64,000 nt of DNA. Source: ZC4RG30 sp963726085 (lineage in GTDB: Bacteria; Pseudomonadota; Gammaproteobacteria; Steroidobacterales; Steroidobacteraceae). Each line of letters begins with the position of its first letter. Positions within the stretch are counted from its first letter, which is position 1. Below the pieces are notes generated by a model. The model was not told the origin of the DNA. It saw nothing but the letters and a program-made list of their open reading frames with translations, and did no database searches. Both the position numbers and the translations under genes were made by a program. Shown here in pieces: positions 35,709-44,942 of the stretch. Location of the stretch: assembly GCA_963726085.1 (NCBI GenBank), contig CAVSAR010000008.1, forward strand, positions 1 through 64,000. The letters run 5' to 3'.

Positions 35709-37250
35709 TTACGGCAGGCGCCAGATATTGACGATTCCGGTTGGGATCGCCGCAGGGGCTGCAGGGGTTGCCGGCTGAGCGGGGGCTGCCGGAGTAGCCC
35801 CTGGGGCCCCTTGAGGGCGAGCGCCAAAACCGAAGCCCGCGATCGCCCCTTCCGGCAGAGCGATGCGATTGTCCGCGACAATGACGCTGTTCCAGTGCCC
35901 TTTGCCAGTCGCCAGCGCCGCAACGGCATTGCCGGTGACCGCATCAAATACTCGCAGTTGACCAGCCCCTGCATCGTAGGTGTACAGAAGGCCGCCAGCG
36001 TAGAACGGGCTGGTGCCGCCGGTGGTGTTCTTCCAGGCTTCCGCCAGCTGGTGATTGGCGCCGAAAGTCCAGGTCGTCATGCCACCGCGCCCCTGGGACG
36101 CAAACAGGTAGGTCGCGCCGCCAACCTTGGCGGTTGCCGAGGCGGAATTGAGCTGCGCCTTGCCGGGGGTTTCCACGATTTGAAGCTCGCCGCCCTGGTG
36201 CGGGGCGCTGCCCTTGATGAGGTCCATGTTGAGCAGCCGGATCGTGCCGTCCTTGCCACCCTGCGCGATGTAGCCATTGCCCAGCAGCACGGGGGACGTG
36301 GAACCTACATCAAGGTCCTTGCGATTGAGATCCTCGTTGTTGGAGGGCGTCCAGTTGCCCAGCATCTGCGTGGCCGTGGGATCGAGCATGATCAGGGCGT
36401 CGCCCCACGCGGTTTTGCCATCCCACGGCCCATTGCCGGTGGCAAACAGCAGATTGCCGGTTGCTGGTTCAATTACGATCCCCGCGCGGCCCCAGATTGC
36501 CGACTGGGCCTGCGGGCAAGAAGCGGGTTCCATCAGTTCGTGACGATCGCTGCAGAGGGAATTCCATACGTGCTGCACGGCGCCGGTTTGCGCATCGAGC
36601 ATCACGATATGGCCCTGGTAGGGCGGCGTGTCGCCAACGTAGCCGGCGGTGGGCACCAGTATGTGTCCCTTCACAAAAGACAATGGCGAATCCATCTTTT
36701 CCATGAGCGGCATTTTGGTAACGGCGGTGCTCCACACCGCCTTGCCATCGGCAATGGCGATCTTCGTCACCTTGCCATCGGCGGATGCCGCGTAAACGAA
36801 CTGCCGGTTGTCGTCCGCGACCGGCGTCGAGTTGGTGATCTGCTTGACGATGAGACCCCGCCCGCCGGCTGGCGCTCCGGTGGCGGCGGTGGCTTCATCG
36901 AATCCCGGAGAGGCGAATTCCCACAGCACCTTGCCGTCGTTGGCGTCAATCGCCACGGTGCGCCCCACGTTGGTGGTCCCGAAATAGGTGTCGTGCGAGG
37001 CACCATTTACCCGCACGCCGCGCAAATATATGAGTCCGGCATCAATGGGCGCTGAAATCTCCACCTGCTGGCGCACCATGGAACCGACGTTTGCGGCGGT
37101 GATCCGCGTCGCGGCCATGTTTGCGTTGGAGCGGGCATTGTCCCCACCAAAGGTCGGCCAGTCAGCCGCTCCCGGCTGTGCCGCAATGGCGCAGCCAACC
37201 GAAGCCGCCACGACCGAGCAGCTCAGAAGAACCTTGTGGAAAATTCGCAT
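35709..37250 (-). CDS. Secreted PQQ-repeat beta-propeller protein
   Basis: 513 residues. Signal peptide FHKVLLSCSVVAASVGCAIA. Beta-propeller blades of the PQQ-binding-like (quinoprotein) type recur: DWPTFGGDNARSN, VAIDANDGKVLWEF, KIAIADGKAVWSTAV, GHIVMLDAQTGAVQHVW, ALIMLDPTATQMLGN, LRVFDAVTGNAVAALATG. Cysteines are few and no heme-c motif is present. Whether PQQ is bound is uncertain, since many such propellers are only structural or bind other ligands. A long Ala/Pro/Gln-rich tail precedes the last ten residues. It is divergent from the PEBP-like gene, which has a similar tail. Confidence 0.82.
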   Translation of the reverse strand: MRIFHKVLLSCSVVAASVGCAIAAQPGAADWPTFGGDNARSNANMAATRITAANVGSMVRQQVEISAPIDAGLIYLRGVRVNGASHDTYFGTTNVGRTVAIDANDGKVLWEFASPGFDEATAATGAPAGGRGLIVKQITNSTPVADDNRQFVYAASADGKVTKIAIADGKAVWSTAVTKMPLMEKMDSPLSFVKGHILVPTAGYVGDTPPYQGHIVMLDAQTGAVQHVWNSLCSDRHELMEPASCPQAQSAIWGRAGIVIEPATGNLLFATGNGPWDGKTAWGDALIMLDPTATQMLGNWTPSNNEDLNRKDLDVGSTSPVLLGNGYIAQGGKDGTIRLLNMDLIKGSAPHQGGELQIVETPGKAQLNSASATAKVGGATYLFASQGRGGMTTWTFGANHQLAEAWKNTTGGTSPFYAGGLLYTYDAGAGQLRVFDAVTGNAVAALATGKGHWNSVIVADNRIALPEGAIAGFGFGARPQGAPGATPAAPAQPATPAAPAAIPTGIVNIWRLP

Positions 37251-37393
37251 GTAATCGCCCCCCGGCCTGGTTTAATGAATCTGAGCGGCGAAATAATAGT
37301 CGATTCGCAGCCGGGGGAATGAACTGCCGGCTCGGGAAACGCAATCCACCCCTATAATCGCCGGCTCCAAAACCATAGATGGGGGGATTCGCC

Positions 37394-38005
37394 ATGCGAA
37401 ACAAGTTCACCGCAGCATTCGCGTTGCTGGCCATCGCCACCTTTGGTGCCAGCCTGGTATTCGCGCAGGCGCCACCCCCGCGACGCGGTCTGGTCCCGAT
37501 GCTCATCGAGAGCAATGCGTTCCCCGATGGCGGCATCGTGCCGGCGAAATACTCGAATGCTGGCGGCAGCACGCAGCCGGATTTCACCATCTCCAATGCC
37601 CCCGCAGAAACCCAGAGCTTCGCGATCATCCTGCACGACATCGATGTCGCGTTTGGTCCCAACTCTGAAGACGTGCTGCACTGGGTTGCCTGGAACATTC
37701 CCGGGAACACCCGGCACATCGAGGAAGGCAAGCTTCCGGACGGCTCCGTTGTCGGCAAGGGCATGCGCAGCAATGCCTACATGGGCATGGGGGCACCCCC
37801 GGGTCCGCGCTACCACCACTATGTATTCGAGTTCTACGCACTGAGCGTGAAGCTGGACCTGCCGCCCACGGCCAGCCGTCCCGAATTGCTCGAAGCCATC
37901 AAGGGCAAGGTCATCGCCAAGGCCGCATACATCGGACGCTTCAAGGGCGAGCCGGTGGCCCCTGGTGCACCGGGTGTTGCACCGGCGGCGCCAGCCGCCC
38001 GTTAG
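37394..38005 (+). CDS. Secreted YbhB/YbcL (PEBP-like) protein
   Basis: 203 residues from the ATG at 37394. Signal peptide FTAAFALLAIATFGASLVFA. The phosphatidylethanolamine-binding-protein-like fold is indicated by FPDGGIVPAKYSNAGGSTQP, DFTISNAPAETQSFAIILHD, VLHWVAWNIPGNTRHI, GPRYHHYVFEFYALSVKLDL. A Pro/Ala-rich tail (PVAPGAPGVAPAAPAAR) ends the protein. These are small periplasmic or cytoplasmic ligand-binding proteins of unknown physiological role. It is divergent from the propeller gene; the 143-base gap should hold both promoters. Confidence 0.85.
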   Translation: MRNKFTAAFALLAIATFGASLVFAQAPPPRRGLVPMLIESNAFPDGGIVPAKYSNAGGSTQPDFTISNAPAETQSFAIILHDIDVAFGPNSEDVLHWVAWNIPGNTRHIEEGKLPDGSVVGKGMRSNAYMGMGAPPGPRYHHYVFEFYALSVKLDLPPTASRPELLEAIKGKVIAKAAYIGRFKGEPVAPGAPGVAPAAPAAR

Positions 38006-38224
38006 GCCGCGTAACGCGGTACCGCGCGACAGGCAAAAAGCGCTACGGTCGCCGGGAGTTGCGCCACCGATCCGCAGGTGGCGCAGCCGCCGCTAGCCGG
38101 CTGATATCCAAAGGGATTCCAGCATATTCGTGAAAATCAGTAAGATGAGCCGCCTGTGGATTTCTGACTCCACCAGGCGCTCCTTTAACGGAACTGACGC
38201 CCGCTGGCTGGGTCGAACCGAAAC

Positions 38225-39394
38225 TTGAAATCGCAAATCACGGCATGGATCAGCGTTTCCGCACTCGCGAGTGTGGTGTTGTTGTGCGCCTGTTCCGCGG
38301 GTGCCAGGAACCCGGGTGCCAAAGGCAATGCGCCGGCTGCGGCCGAAGCGGGCTACATTGACCTGCGCAGCGAAGCGGTGCCGTTGCGCCTGGAACTGCC
38401 GGGCCGCACCACGGCGTTTGAGTCCTCCGAAGTAAGGCCGCAGGTGACGGGGATCATCCAGGCCCGCCTCTTCACCGAAGGCGCACTCGTCAAGGCAGGC
38501 GAACTGCTGTATCGCATAGATCCGCGCCTGTACCAGGCCGCGCTGAACCAGGCACGTGCTGACCTGGCCAGTGCCATTGCGACAAGCAAGGCCACGAGCA
38601 TGCGCGCCGAACGATCCGAGGAACTTGAGAAGCAGCAAGTCATCAGTCGTCAGGACCTGCTGGACGCACAAGCTGCCGCCCAATCGGCCATAGCGGCGAC
38701 TGACCGGGCGCGGGCCGCGGTAGTCACGGCGGAAATCAATCTTCAGTTTACCAATGTCAGTGCTCCGATCGCCGGGCGCATCGGCCGTTCGGTGGTCACC
38801 ACCGGGGCGCTGGTTTCGGCTGGGCAGGCTACGCCCCTGACGACCATCCAGAAGCTGGACCCGATCTTTGTCGACATCCAACAGTCCAGTGGAGGCTTGC
38901 TGGCGTTTCGCAGGCAACTGGCCAGCGGTGGTCTGGCGCGGGCGTCGTTGGAGGTTTCACTGCAGCTCGAAGACGGCAGCCGCTATGCGCATACGGGCGT
39001 GCTGCAGTTCGCCGAGTCCGTGGTTGACCAGAGCACCGGTACGGTTACTGTTCGCGCGCGCTTTCCAAATCCGGAAGGCTGGCTGCTGCCCGGCATGTAC
39101 GTGCGGGCCGAATTTTCTCCCGTGCAGACCCAGCAGGCGATCCTGGTGCCGCAACAGGGCATTACGCGCGATGCCAAGGGCAACGCCACGGCCATGGTGA
39201 TCGACGCGCAATCCAAGGCCGTACTGCGCCAGGTCGTGACGGAACGCACGGTGGGCGACCGCTGGCTGGTTTCCAAGGGCTTGGCGGCGGGCGATCGCCT
39301 CATCATCGAGGGCCTGGGACACATTCAGCCTGGACAGACAGTTCGGCCGGTTGCGGTAAGCCTGCCGGTCGCGGTGGCACCGCCGGCCGGATGA
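38225..39394 (+). CDS. RND pump periplasmic adaptor lipoprotein (AcrA/MexA-like)
   Basis: 389 residues from a TTG at 38225; a stop lies 30 bases upstream in frame, and no nearer ATG would keep the signal. The lipobox is LLCAC with lipid-Cys at about residue 23. Membrane-fusion motifs: LRLELPGRTTAFESSEVRPQ, GIIQARLFTEGALVKAGELL, YRIDPRLYQAALNQARADLA, then FTNVSAPIAGRIGRSVVTTG and LLPGMYVRAEFSPVQTQQAI. Its stop overlaps the pump start (ATGA). It links the RND pump to an outer-membrane channel; no channel gene is in this operon, so it may share one such as the NodT protein at 31.6 kb. Confidence 0.9.
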   Translation: MKSQITAWISVSALASVVLLCACSAGARNPGAKGNAPAAAEAGYIDLRSEAVPLRLELPGRTTAFESSEVRPQVTGIIQARLFTEGALVKAGELLYRIDPRLYQAALNQARADLASAIATSKATSMRAERSEELEKQQVISRQDLLDAQAAAQSAIAATDRARAAVVTAEINLQFTNVSAPIAGRIGRSVVTTGALVSAGQATPLTTIQKLDPIFVDIQQSSGGLLAFRRQLASGGLARASLEVSLQLEDGSRYAHTGVLQFAESVVDQSTGTVTVRARFPNPEGWLLPGMYVRAEFSPVQTQQAILVPQQGITRDAKGNATAMVIDAQSKAVLRQVVTERTVGDRWLVSKGLAAGDRLIIEGLGHIQPGQTVRPVAVSLPVAVAPPAG

Positions 39395-42300
39395 TTTCAC
39401 GGACCTTCATCGATCGCCCGGTCCTGGCCTGGGTGGTCTCCATACTGATCATGCTCGGTGGTCTGGGCGGCATTGTGTTTCTGCCCGTGGAGCAGTATCC
39501 GGACATCGCGCCGCCGTCAGTCAATATCCGCGCGTCATATCCCGGTGCTTCCGCGGAAACGCTGGAATCCAGCGTGACGCAGATTATCGAGCAGCAGCTT
39601 ACCGGCATCGACGGACTGATCTACTTCTCTTCCAGCTCCAATGGTGCAGGCGTATCGCAGATCTCCGTCACTTTTGAGCGCGGCACCAACCCCGACATCG
39701 CGCAGGTCCAGGTACAGAACAAGGTGCAGCAGGCATTGCCCCGCCTGCCGCAACCCGTGCAGCAGCAGGGACTGGTCGTGACGAAGTCGAACCCCGACTT
39801 CCTCATGGTCCTGGCGGTGTACGACGAAAGTAACAAGGCCAGCAGTGGCGATATTTCCGACTACGTGGTCTCGAACCTCCAGGACACCCTCGGGCGGCTG
39901 GCCGGAGTGGGCGATATGCAGGTGTTCGGCGCCCAGTACGCCATGCGCATCTGGCTCGATCCCTCGCGACTTGCCAGCTACCAGCTGATGCCACGCGATG
40001 TCATTACGGCCATCCAGGCGCAAAACACGCAGGTGGCCGCGGGCCAGTTGGGCGCTCTGCCCTCGGACGACACACAAATGCTCAATGCCACGGTGACGGC
40101 ACGGTCGCGTTTCACCAACGCAGAGCAGTTTCGCCAAGTCATCGTCAAGACCCAGGGCGCCGGGTCCATCGTGCGCCTGTCCGATGTCGCGCGCGTGGAA
40201 CTGGGCAGCGAGAGTTACAGCAACCAGGCACGCCTCAACGGTCACCCGGCAACCGGTGTGGCTGTACAGCTGGCGCCCGGTGCGGACGCGATGGCGACCG
40301 CGGAACTGGTGCGGGCCGAAGTCGCCCGCCAGGCCAAGCATTTCCCAGCCGGCTATCGCTTCGCCTTCCCCCAGGACAGTACCGATTTTGTCCGCCTGTC
40401 AATCGAGGAAGTGATCAAGACTCTGATTGAGGCCATTATCCTGGTGGTCATCGTCATGTTCGTCTTCCTGCAGTCCTGGCGAGCCACGTTGATCCCGGCG
40501 ATTGCCGTGCCGGTGGTGCTGCTGGGCACTTTCGGGGTGCTGTCCTTATTTGGCTTTTCGATCAACACGCTGACGCTTTTCGGCATGGTGCTGGCGATCG
40601 GGCTACTGGTCGATGACGCGATAGTCGTGGTCGAGAATGTCGAACGCGTCATGCGCGAGAATCCCGGTATCAGTGCGCATGACGCCACCGTCCGCTCGAT
40701 GAGTGAAATCCAGACGGCGCTCATTGCGATCGCGATGGTGTTGTCTGCGGTGTTCTTACCGATGGCATTCTTTGGCGGCTCGGTCGGGGAAATCTACCGC
40801 CAGTTCTCGGTGACCATGGTTGCCGCCATGACCCTGTCGGTGGTTGTGGCGCTGGTGCTGACACCAGCGTTGGCGTCGACGTTGCTGCAGCCGCACAGTG
40901 CCGAACACGAGGCGGGCAATTCCGCGTTCACGCAGCGATTGCATCGCATCGGGCAGCGATTCTTTACCGGATTCGAACGGCTGGCGGACCGCTATCGAGC
41001 TTTCGTCGCCCGGGTTCTGGACCATGCCCTGCCGGCCTTGCTGGTGTACGTAATTCTGGTTGGACTGCTGGCGGTCATCTTCCTGCGCTTGCCCACCAGC
41101 TTCCTGCCGACAGAAGACCAGGGACGGGCAACGCTACAGTACACTTTGCCCTCGGGCGCCACGTTTCCACGCACCATGCAGGCCGTGCACGAGATCGAGC
41201 ACTACTTCTTGACCGAGGAGTCCAAGGATGTGCCGGTCGTGTTCGAGATAGTCGGCCAGAGCAACCAGGGCACAGGCCAGAACGCGGGCCGCGGATTCAT
41301 TGCACTGGCGCCCTGGGACGAGCGCAAGGGTGAGGCCCATAGCGCGGCGGCCATCACGCAGCGCGCCACGGCCAAGGTCGGTGCGCGATTGCGCGACGCG
41401 GAGTTCTTTGCTCTCAATCCGCCGCCAGTGCGCGGACTGGGCCAGTCCAACGGCTTCACCATGGAATTGCTCAATACCGGAGGGCTCACCCGCGAGCAGT
41501 TCAAGAATGCACGAGATCGCCTGCTGGCTGCCGCGCGCGGCGACCCGGTGCTGACCTCCGTGCGCGCGAATGCACTGGATGATGCCCCGACACTGAGCGT
41601 CAATGTAGACCAGGAAAAAGTCGGGGCCCTTGGATTGGCGCAGCCAGACGTGGATTCGACGCTCTCGGCTGCCTGGGGCGGCATCTATGTCAACGACTTC
41701 ATCGACAACGGGCGCGTGAAACGCGTGTATGTGCAGGGCGATGCGTCTTTCCGTAGCCGCCCGGAGGACTTGGGGGAGTGGTTCGTGCGCACCGCGACCG
41801 GCACGATGGCTCCGTTTTCAACGTTTTCGACCATGGCCTGGAATCGCGCACCTGTGGCCCTCAGCCGTTACAACGGCTGGACGTCGTATGAGATACAGGG
41901 CGCCAACGCCCCGGGACGCAGCACCGGCGAAGCGATGGATCATATGCAGGCGCTGGCTGCCAAAGTGCCCGGCACTTCGATCGACTGGAGCGGGTTGTCA
42001 TACCAGGAGCGCCGATCCAGTGGCCAGGCGCCGCTGCTGTATGCCATATCGCTTGTGGTGGTGTTCCTGTGTCTGGCCGGGTTGTATGAGAGCTGGTCGA
42101 TTCCGGCCTCGGTGCTGATGATCGTGCCCTTGGGCCTGCTCGGTGCCGCGCTGGCGGTATGGCTGCGTGGCCTGACCAATGACGTCTATTTCCAGGTTGG
42201 CCTGCTCACCACCATGGGCCTGGCGGCCAAGAACGCCATTTTGATTGTGGAATTCGCCGAACAGGCCGAAAAGCGCGGACTCAGCGCGCGGGACGCGGCG

Positions 42301-42537
42301 CTGCAGGCAGCACGACTGCGCCTGCGCCCCATCATCATGACGTCGCTGGCCTTCGTCTGCGGCGTGCTGCCGCTGGCCGTATCCACCGGCGCGGGTGCGC
42401 GCAGCCGCATCGCCATCGGCACTGCGGTAACCGGGGGTATGATCACTGGCACGGTGTTGGCGGTACTGTTTATCCCGCTGTTCTTCGTGCTGGTCCGGCG
42501 GCTGCGTCGCGAGGCGCCGCCAGCGTCATTGTCCTGA
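39391..42537 (+). CDS. RND efflux transporter, HAE1 family (AcrB/MexB-like)
   Basis: 1048 residues, the full AcrB length, intact. N-terminus ISRTFIDRPVLAWVVSILIM; porter-domain start FLPVEQYPDIAPPSVNIRAS; proton-relay aspartates in GLLVDDAIVVVENVERV (Asp408/409); GGSVGEIYRQFSVTM; second half LPTSFLPTEDQGRATLQYTL; TM10-12 with GLLTTMGLAAKNAILIVEFA and SRIAIGTAVTGGMITGTVLA. It is a drug/proton antiporter in the inner membrane. Its last 12 bases overlap the convergent kinase gene. The regulator pair on the opposite strand probably controls it. Confidence 0.95.
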   Translation: MISRTFIDRPVLAWVVSILIMLGGLGGIVFLPVEQYPDIAPPSVNIRASYPGASAETLESSVTQIIEQQLTGIDGLIYFSSSSNGAGVSQISVTFERGTNPDIAQVQVQNKVQQALPRLPQPVQQQGLVVTKSNPDFLMVLAVYDESNKASSGDISDYVVSNLQDTLGRLAGVGDMQVFGAQYAMRIWLDPSRLASYQLMPRDVITAIQAQNTQVAAGQLGALPSDDTQMLNATVTARSRFTNAEQFRQVIVKTQGAGSIVRLSDVARVELGSESYSNQARLNGHPATGVAVQLAPGADAMATAELVRAEVARQAKHFPAGYRFAFPQDSTDFVRLSIEEVIKTLIEAIILVVIVMFVFLQSWRATLIPAIAVPVVLLGTFGVLSLFGFSINTLTLFGMVLAIGLLVDDAIVVVENVERVMRENPGISAHDATVRSMSEIQTALIAIAMVLSAVFLPMAFFGGSVGEIYRQFSVTMVAAMTLSVVVALVLTPALASTLLQPHSAEHEAGNSAFTQRLHRIGQRFFTGFERLADRYRAFVARVLDHALPALLVYVILVGLLAVIFLRLPTSFLPTEDQGRATLQYTLPSGATFPRTMQAVHEIEHYFLTEESKDVPVVFEIVGQSNQGTGQNAGRGFIALAPWDERKGEAHSAAAITQRATAKVGARLRDAEFFALNPPPVRGLGQSNGFTMELLNTGGLTREQFKNARDRLLAAARGDPVLTSVRANALDDAPTLSVNVDQEKVGALGLAQPDVDSTLSAAWGGIYVNDFIDNGRVKRVYVQGDASFRSRPEDLGEWFVRTATGTMAPFSTFSTMAWNRAPVALSRYNGWTSYEIQGANAPGRSTGEAMDHMQALAAKVPGTSIDWSGLSYQERRSSGQAPLLYAISLVVVFLCLAGLYESWSIPASVLMIVPLGLLGAALAVWLRGLTNDVYFQVGLLTTMGLAAKNAILIVEFAEQAEKRGLSARDAALQAARLRLRPIIMTSLAFVCGVLPLAVSTGAGARSRIAIGTAVTGGMITGTVLAVLFIPLFFVLVRRLRREAPPASLS

Positions 42538-43902
42538 GGGCGCAAAGGCCAGCCGAACGCAGGTGCCTTGACCGTTGTCGCCCGGACCGATGGTCAGTAC
42601 TGCACCATGTCTTTGCGCCACGTCGGCGACGATGGCCAGTCCCAAGCCACTGCCCACGCCACGGGAATGCTGGCCACGAAAGAAGCGCGCGCTGACGGTG
42701 CCGCGTTCTGCTGCGGGTATCCCGATGCCGGAATCCACAACCTCCAGGAACACGCCCTCGTCCAGCGGACCGGTGCGGACCGTGACGGTGCCACCCGCCG
42801 GCGTGTAGGTCAGGGCATTGTCGATGAGGTTGTTGAGTGCTTCGGTCAGCAGCCACGCAACGCCCTGCACACTGGCAGGTAGCAGCGCTGCGCCAAGATC
42901 GACGCCGGCACGACTGGCCCGCTGCACGTGATCCGACACACAAGCCTCCGCCAGTGCTGCCAGGTCCACCGATCGGCCCTCCGCATAGCTATACAGCCGG
43001 TACTCGGACTTCGCCAGTGCCAACAGCTGCTGGGTGGTGCGCGACAGACGCTGCGCCGCATCCCTGGTAAAAATCATGTGGGCCCGCTTTTCCGGATCCA
43101 GTTCGTCCGCCACCAGCAGGTCCAGCTGTGCCAGCAGGCCGGTCAGTGGCGTGCGCAACTGGTGCGCCGCACTCTCCAGGAACTGCCGTTCCGCGCGACC
43201 GCTTTCGTCAATGGTCGAAAGCAGCGAGTTAAGTCTGTGTATAAGCTCCTGAAGTTCCAGCGGCACGCCGGTGTTGGGCAGCGGCGTCAGGTCCGATGGC
43301 GAGCGGCGGGAGATCTGGTCGCTTATGGAATCCAGGGGCTTGATTGCGGCACGCACCCCGAGCCACACCAGGCCCAGGACGGCCAGCAGCACCAGCACAT
43401 CGGTCCACAATGCCGTGGACAACAGCCGCGCACGGACTTTGCCTCGTTTGTTCATGGTCTCGGCGACCGTGATCACCACGGGCCCAACGCGCGTGTCATC
43501 GCGATACGTGACCAGCCGAACCCGGTTGCCGCGAAACTGTACCGTCGCGTGCGCCGGGTTGGTCCCCCCGTCACGTGCCCGCGGCAAGTCCCGGTCACCG
43601 GCGACCAACGAGCCGTCGGGAAGCATGATCTGGAAATAGACCTTGTCGGTGGAATCGGTCTGCAGGATGTTTAGCGACTGCGGGGACACGCCGGCATCGA
43701 CGTGGCCGTCGGCATCGACACGCAGGTTCAGGGCCAGGGCCAGCGCGGCATCCGAGAGCGCCAGGTCATAGGCCTCGCGAATGGGGCCAACGCCAATGAA
43801 CAGGTCGCAGGCCGTCCCCACAAGCAGTATCGCCGCGACCGGCAGGACCAGCAGGCGCAGCAGTCGTTGGCGGATTGACGTTCGCTCAGGGTTTGAATTC
43901 AT
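42526..43902 (-). CDS. Sensor histidine kinase beside RND pump
   Basis: 458 residues from the ATG at 43902. Two membrane helices (LLRLLVLPVAAILLVGTACD, and TDVLVLLAVLGLVWLGVRAA) flank a periplasmic sensor of the TctE/QseC kind (DKVYFQIMLPDGSLVAGDRD). HisKA with FLESAAHQLRTPLTGLLAQL; HATPase with EALNNLIDNALTYT, EVVDSGIGIP and GVGSGLGLAIVADVAQRH. It overlaps the regulator gene by 17 bases and the RND gene, tail to tail, by 12. It is paralogous in layout to the kinase at 33031-34437. Confidence 0.9.
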   Translation of the reverse strand: MNSNPERTSIRQRLLRLLVLPVAAILLVGTACDLFIGVGPIREAYDLALSDAALALALNLRVDADGHVDAGVSPQSLNILQTDSTDKVYFQIMLPDGSLVAGDRDLPRARDGGTNPAHATVQFRGNRVRLVTYRDDTRVGPVVITVAETMNKRGKVRARLLSTALWTDVLVLLAVLGLVWLGVRAAIKPLDSISDQISRRSPSDLTPLPNTGVPLELQELIHRLNSLLSTIDESGRAERQFLESAAHQLRTPLTGLLAQLDLLVADELDPEKRAHMIFTRDAAQRLSRTTQQLLALAKSEYRLYSYAEGRSVDLAALAEACVSDHVQRASRAGVDLGAALLPASVQGVAWLLTEALNNLIDNALTYTPAGGTVTVRTGPLDEGVFLEVVDSGIGIPAAERGTVSARFFRGQHSRGVGSGLGLAIVADVAQRHGAVLTIGPGDNGQGTCVRLAFAPSGQ

Positions 43903-44554
43903 CCAGCCGATAGCCCAGTCCACGCACGGCGTGGATGACAGCCCCGTGTCCAAGCTTGGATCGCAGGCGCGAGACGTAGACCTCGATGGCATTGGGCGTG
44001 ATCTCTTCGCCCCAACCCGAGACGGTTGAAAGTAACCGCTCCTTGGAAACGATGTGCCCCAGGTTCAGTGCCAGGCATTCGAGAATTGACCACTCCCGTT
44101 GCGTCAGGTCAAGCAACTGACCATCCAGCGTGACCTCTTTGCGACCCAAGTCCAGCGACAGCGTACCAATATCCAGGCGCGAGCTGGCCATGCCGCCAGC
44201 ACGGCGCAGCAGGGCCCTGCAACGGGCCTGCAACTCGGGTATCTGGAATGGCTTGGTAAGATAGTCGTCGGCGCCCAGATCGAGGGCGGTTACCCGATCG
44301 TGCAGCCCGTCGCGGGCAGTCAGCATCAGTACCGGCAGCTTGCGTCCCCGGCGGCGCAGTTCACTCAGCAGGTGCAACCCGTCCCTGTCTGGTAGCCCGA
44401 TGTCCAGGACCGCCAGATCGAAGGCTTCGGCATGCAGCGCTGCCTTGGCCTGCTCAGCGCTTCCCACGTGATCCACCGCGTGACCGTCACGCTCCAGTGC
44501 GCGGCGCGCTGCGTCGGCGATGACCGGGTCATCTTCAATTACCAGGATCCTCAT
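43886..44554 (-). CDS. OmpR-family response regulator (QseB/TctD-like)
   Basis: 222 residues from the ATG at 44554, whose start overlaps the PilZ gene stop (ATGA). Receiver: RILVIEDDPVIADAARRAL, phospho-Asp in DLAVLDIGLPDRDGLHLL, Lys in DDYLTKPFQIPELQARCRAL. Winged helix: LLDLTQREWSILECLALNLG, IEVYVSRLRSKLGHGAVIHA, VRGLGYRLDEF. With the kinase it likely controls the convergent RND pump and possibly the upstream UrcA and PilZ genes, with which it shares a transcript. Confidence 0.9.
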   Translation of the reverse strand: MRILVIEDDPVIADAARRALERDGHAVDHVGSAEQAKAALHAEAFDLAVLDIGLPDRDGLHLLSELRRRGRKLPVLMLTARDGLHDRVTALDLGADDYLTKPFQIPELQARCRALLRRAGGMASSRLDIGTLSLDLGRKEVTLDGQLLDLTQREWSILECLALNLGHIVSKERLLSTVSGWGEEITPNAIEVYVSRLRSKLGHGAVIHAVRGLGYRLDEFKP

Positions 44555-44940
44555 TCGCTGAGCATACGCTGGGGAAAATCCTGACGGATACGGCAGGGCC
44601 ACGGCACGGCCGCGACATCCAATGGGGCAAAGACGGAATACAGTCGCTGCAGGGTTTTCGGGGACAGATTGCGCCATTCCAGACCCATGCCGTCGCGGTC
44701 CCGGCGCACGACGTAGGCGGGCAAGTCCATGGACCTGCGTCCCGATGGCAGGCGATCTATCACGATAATTCGCACCGGACTCAGTAGCTGCATCTTAAGC
44801 TCCGTTCGCACAAACGCCCCGCTGATGCTCACATCAGCAAGCCAACCCGGAGCAATCGCACCGGGCTGGCAGATAACGCGGACGTTGAGATTGACCGATG
44901 TTCTTGCGCCCCAGCGATGGTCCATGTCGGCGCGCAGCAC
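44551..44940 (-). CDS. PilZ-domain c-di-GMP receptor
   Basis: 129 residues. The two c-di-GMP motifs are present: RxxxR in DHRWGARTSVNLNVR (residues about 9-13) and DxSxxG in WLADVSISGAFVRTEL. The rest of the beta barrel (VRIIVIDRLPSGRRSMDLPA, YVVRRDRDGMGLEWRNLS) is intact. There is no other domain. It is joined to the response regulator by a 4-base overlap, an unusual coupling that suggests c-di-GMP input to the two-component or efflux response. Confidence 0.85.
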   Translation of the reverse strand: MLRADMDHRWGARTSVNLNVRVICQPGAIAPGWLADVSISGAFVRTELKMQLLSPVRIIVIDRLPSGRRSMDLPAYVVRRDRDGMGLEWRNLSPKTLQRLYSVFAPLDVAAVPWPCRIRQDFPQRMLSE

Positions 44941-44942
44941 GG

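Noticed and set aside
38093..38917. Minus-strand open frame opposite the RND adaptor
   Set aside because: Overlaps a complete, motif-rich adaptor gene; translation is arginine-rich low-quality sequence without family features.
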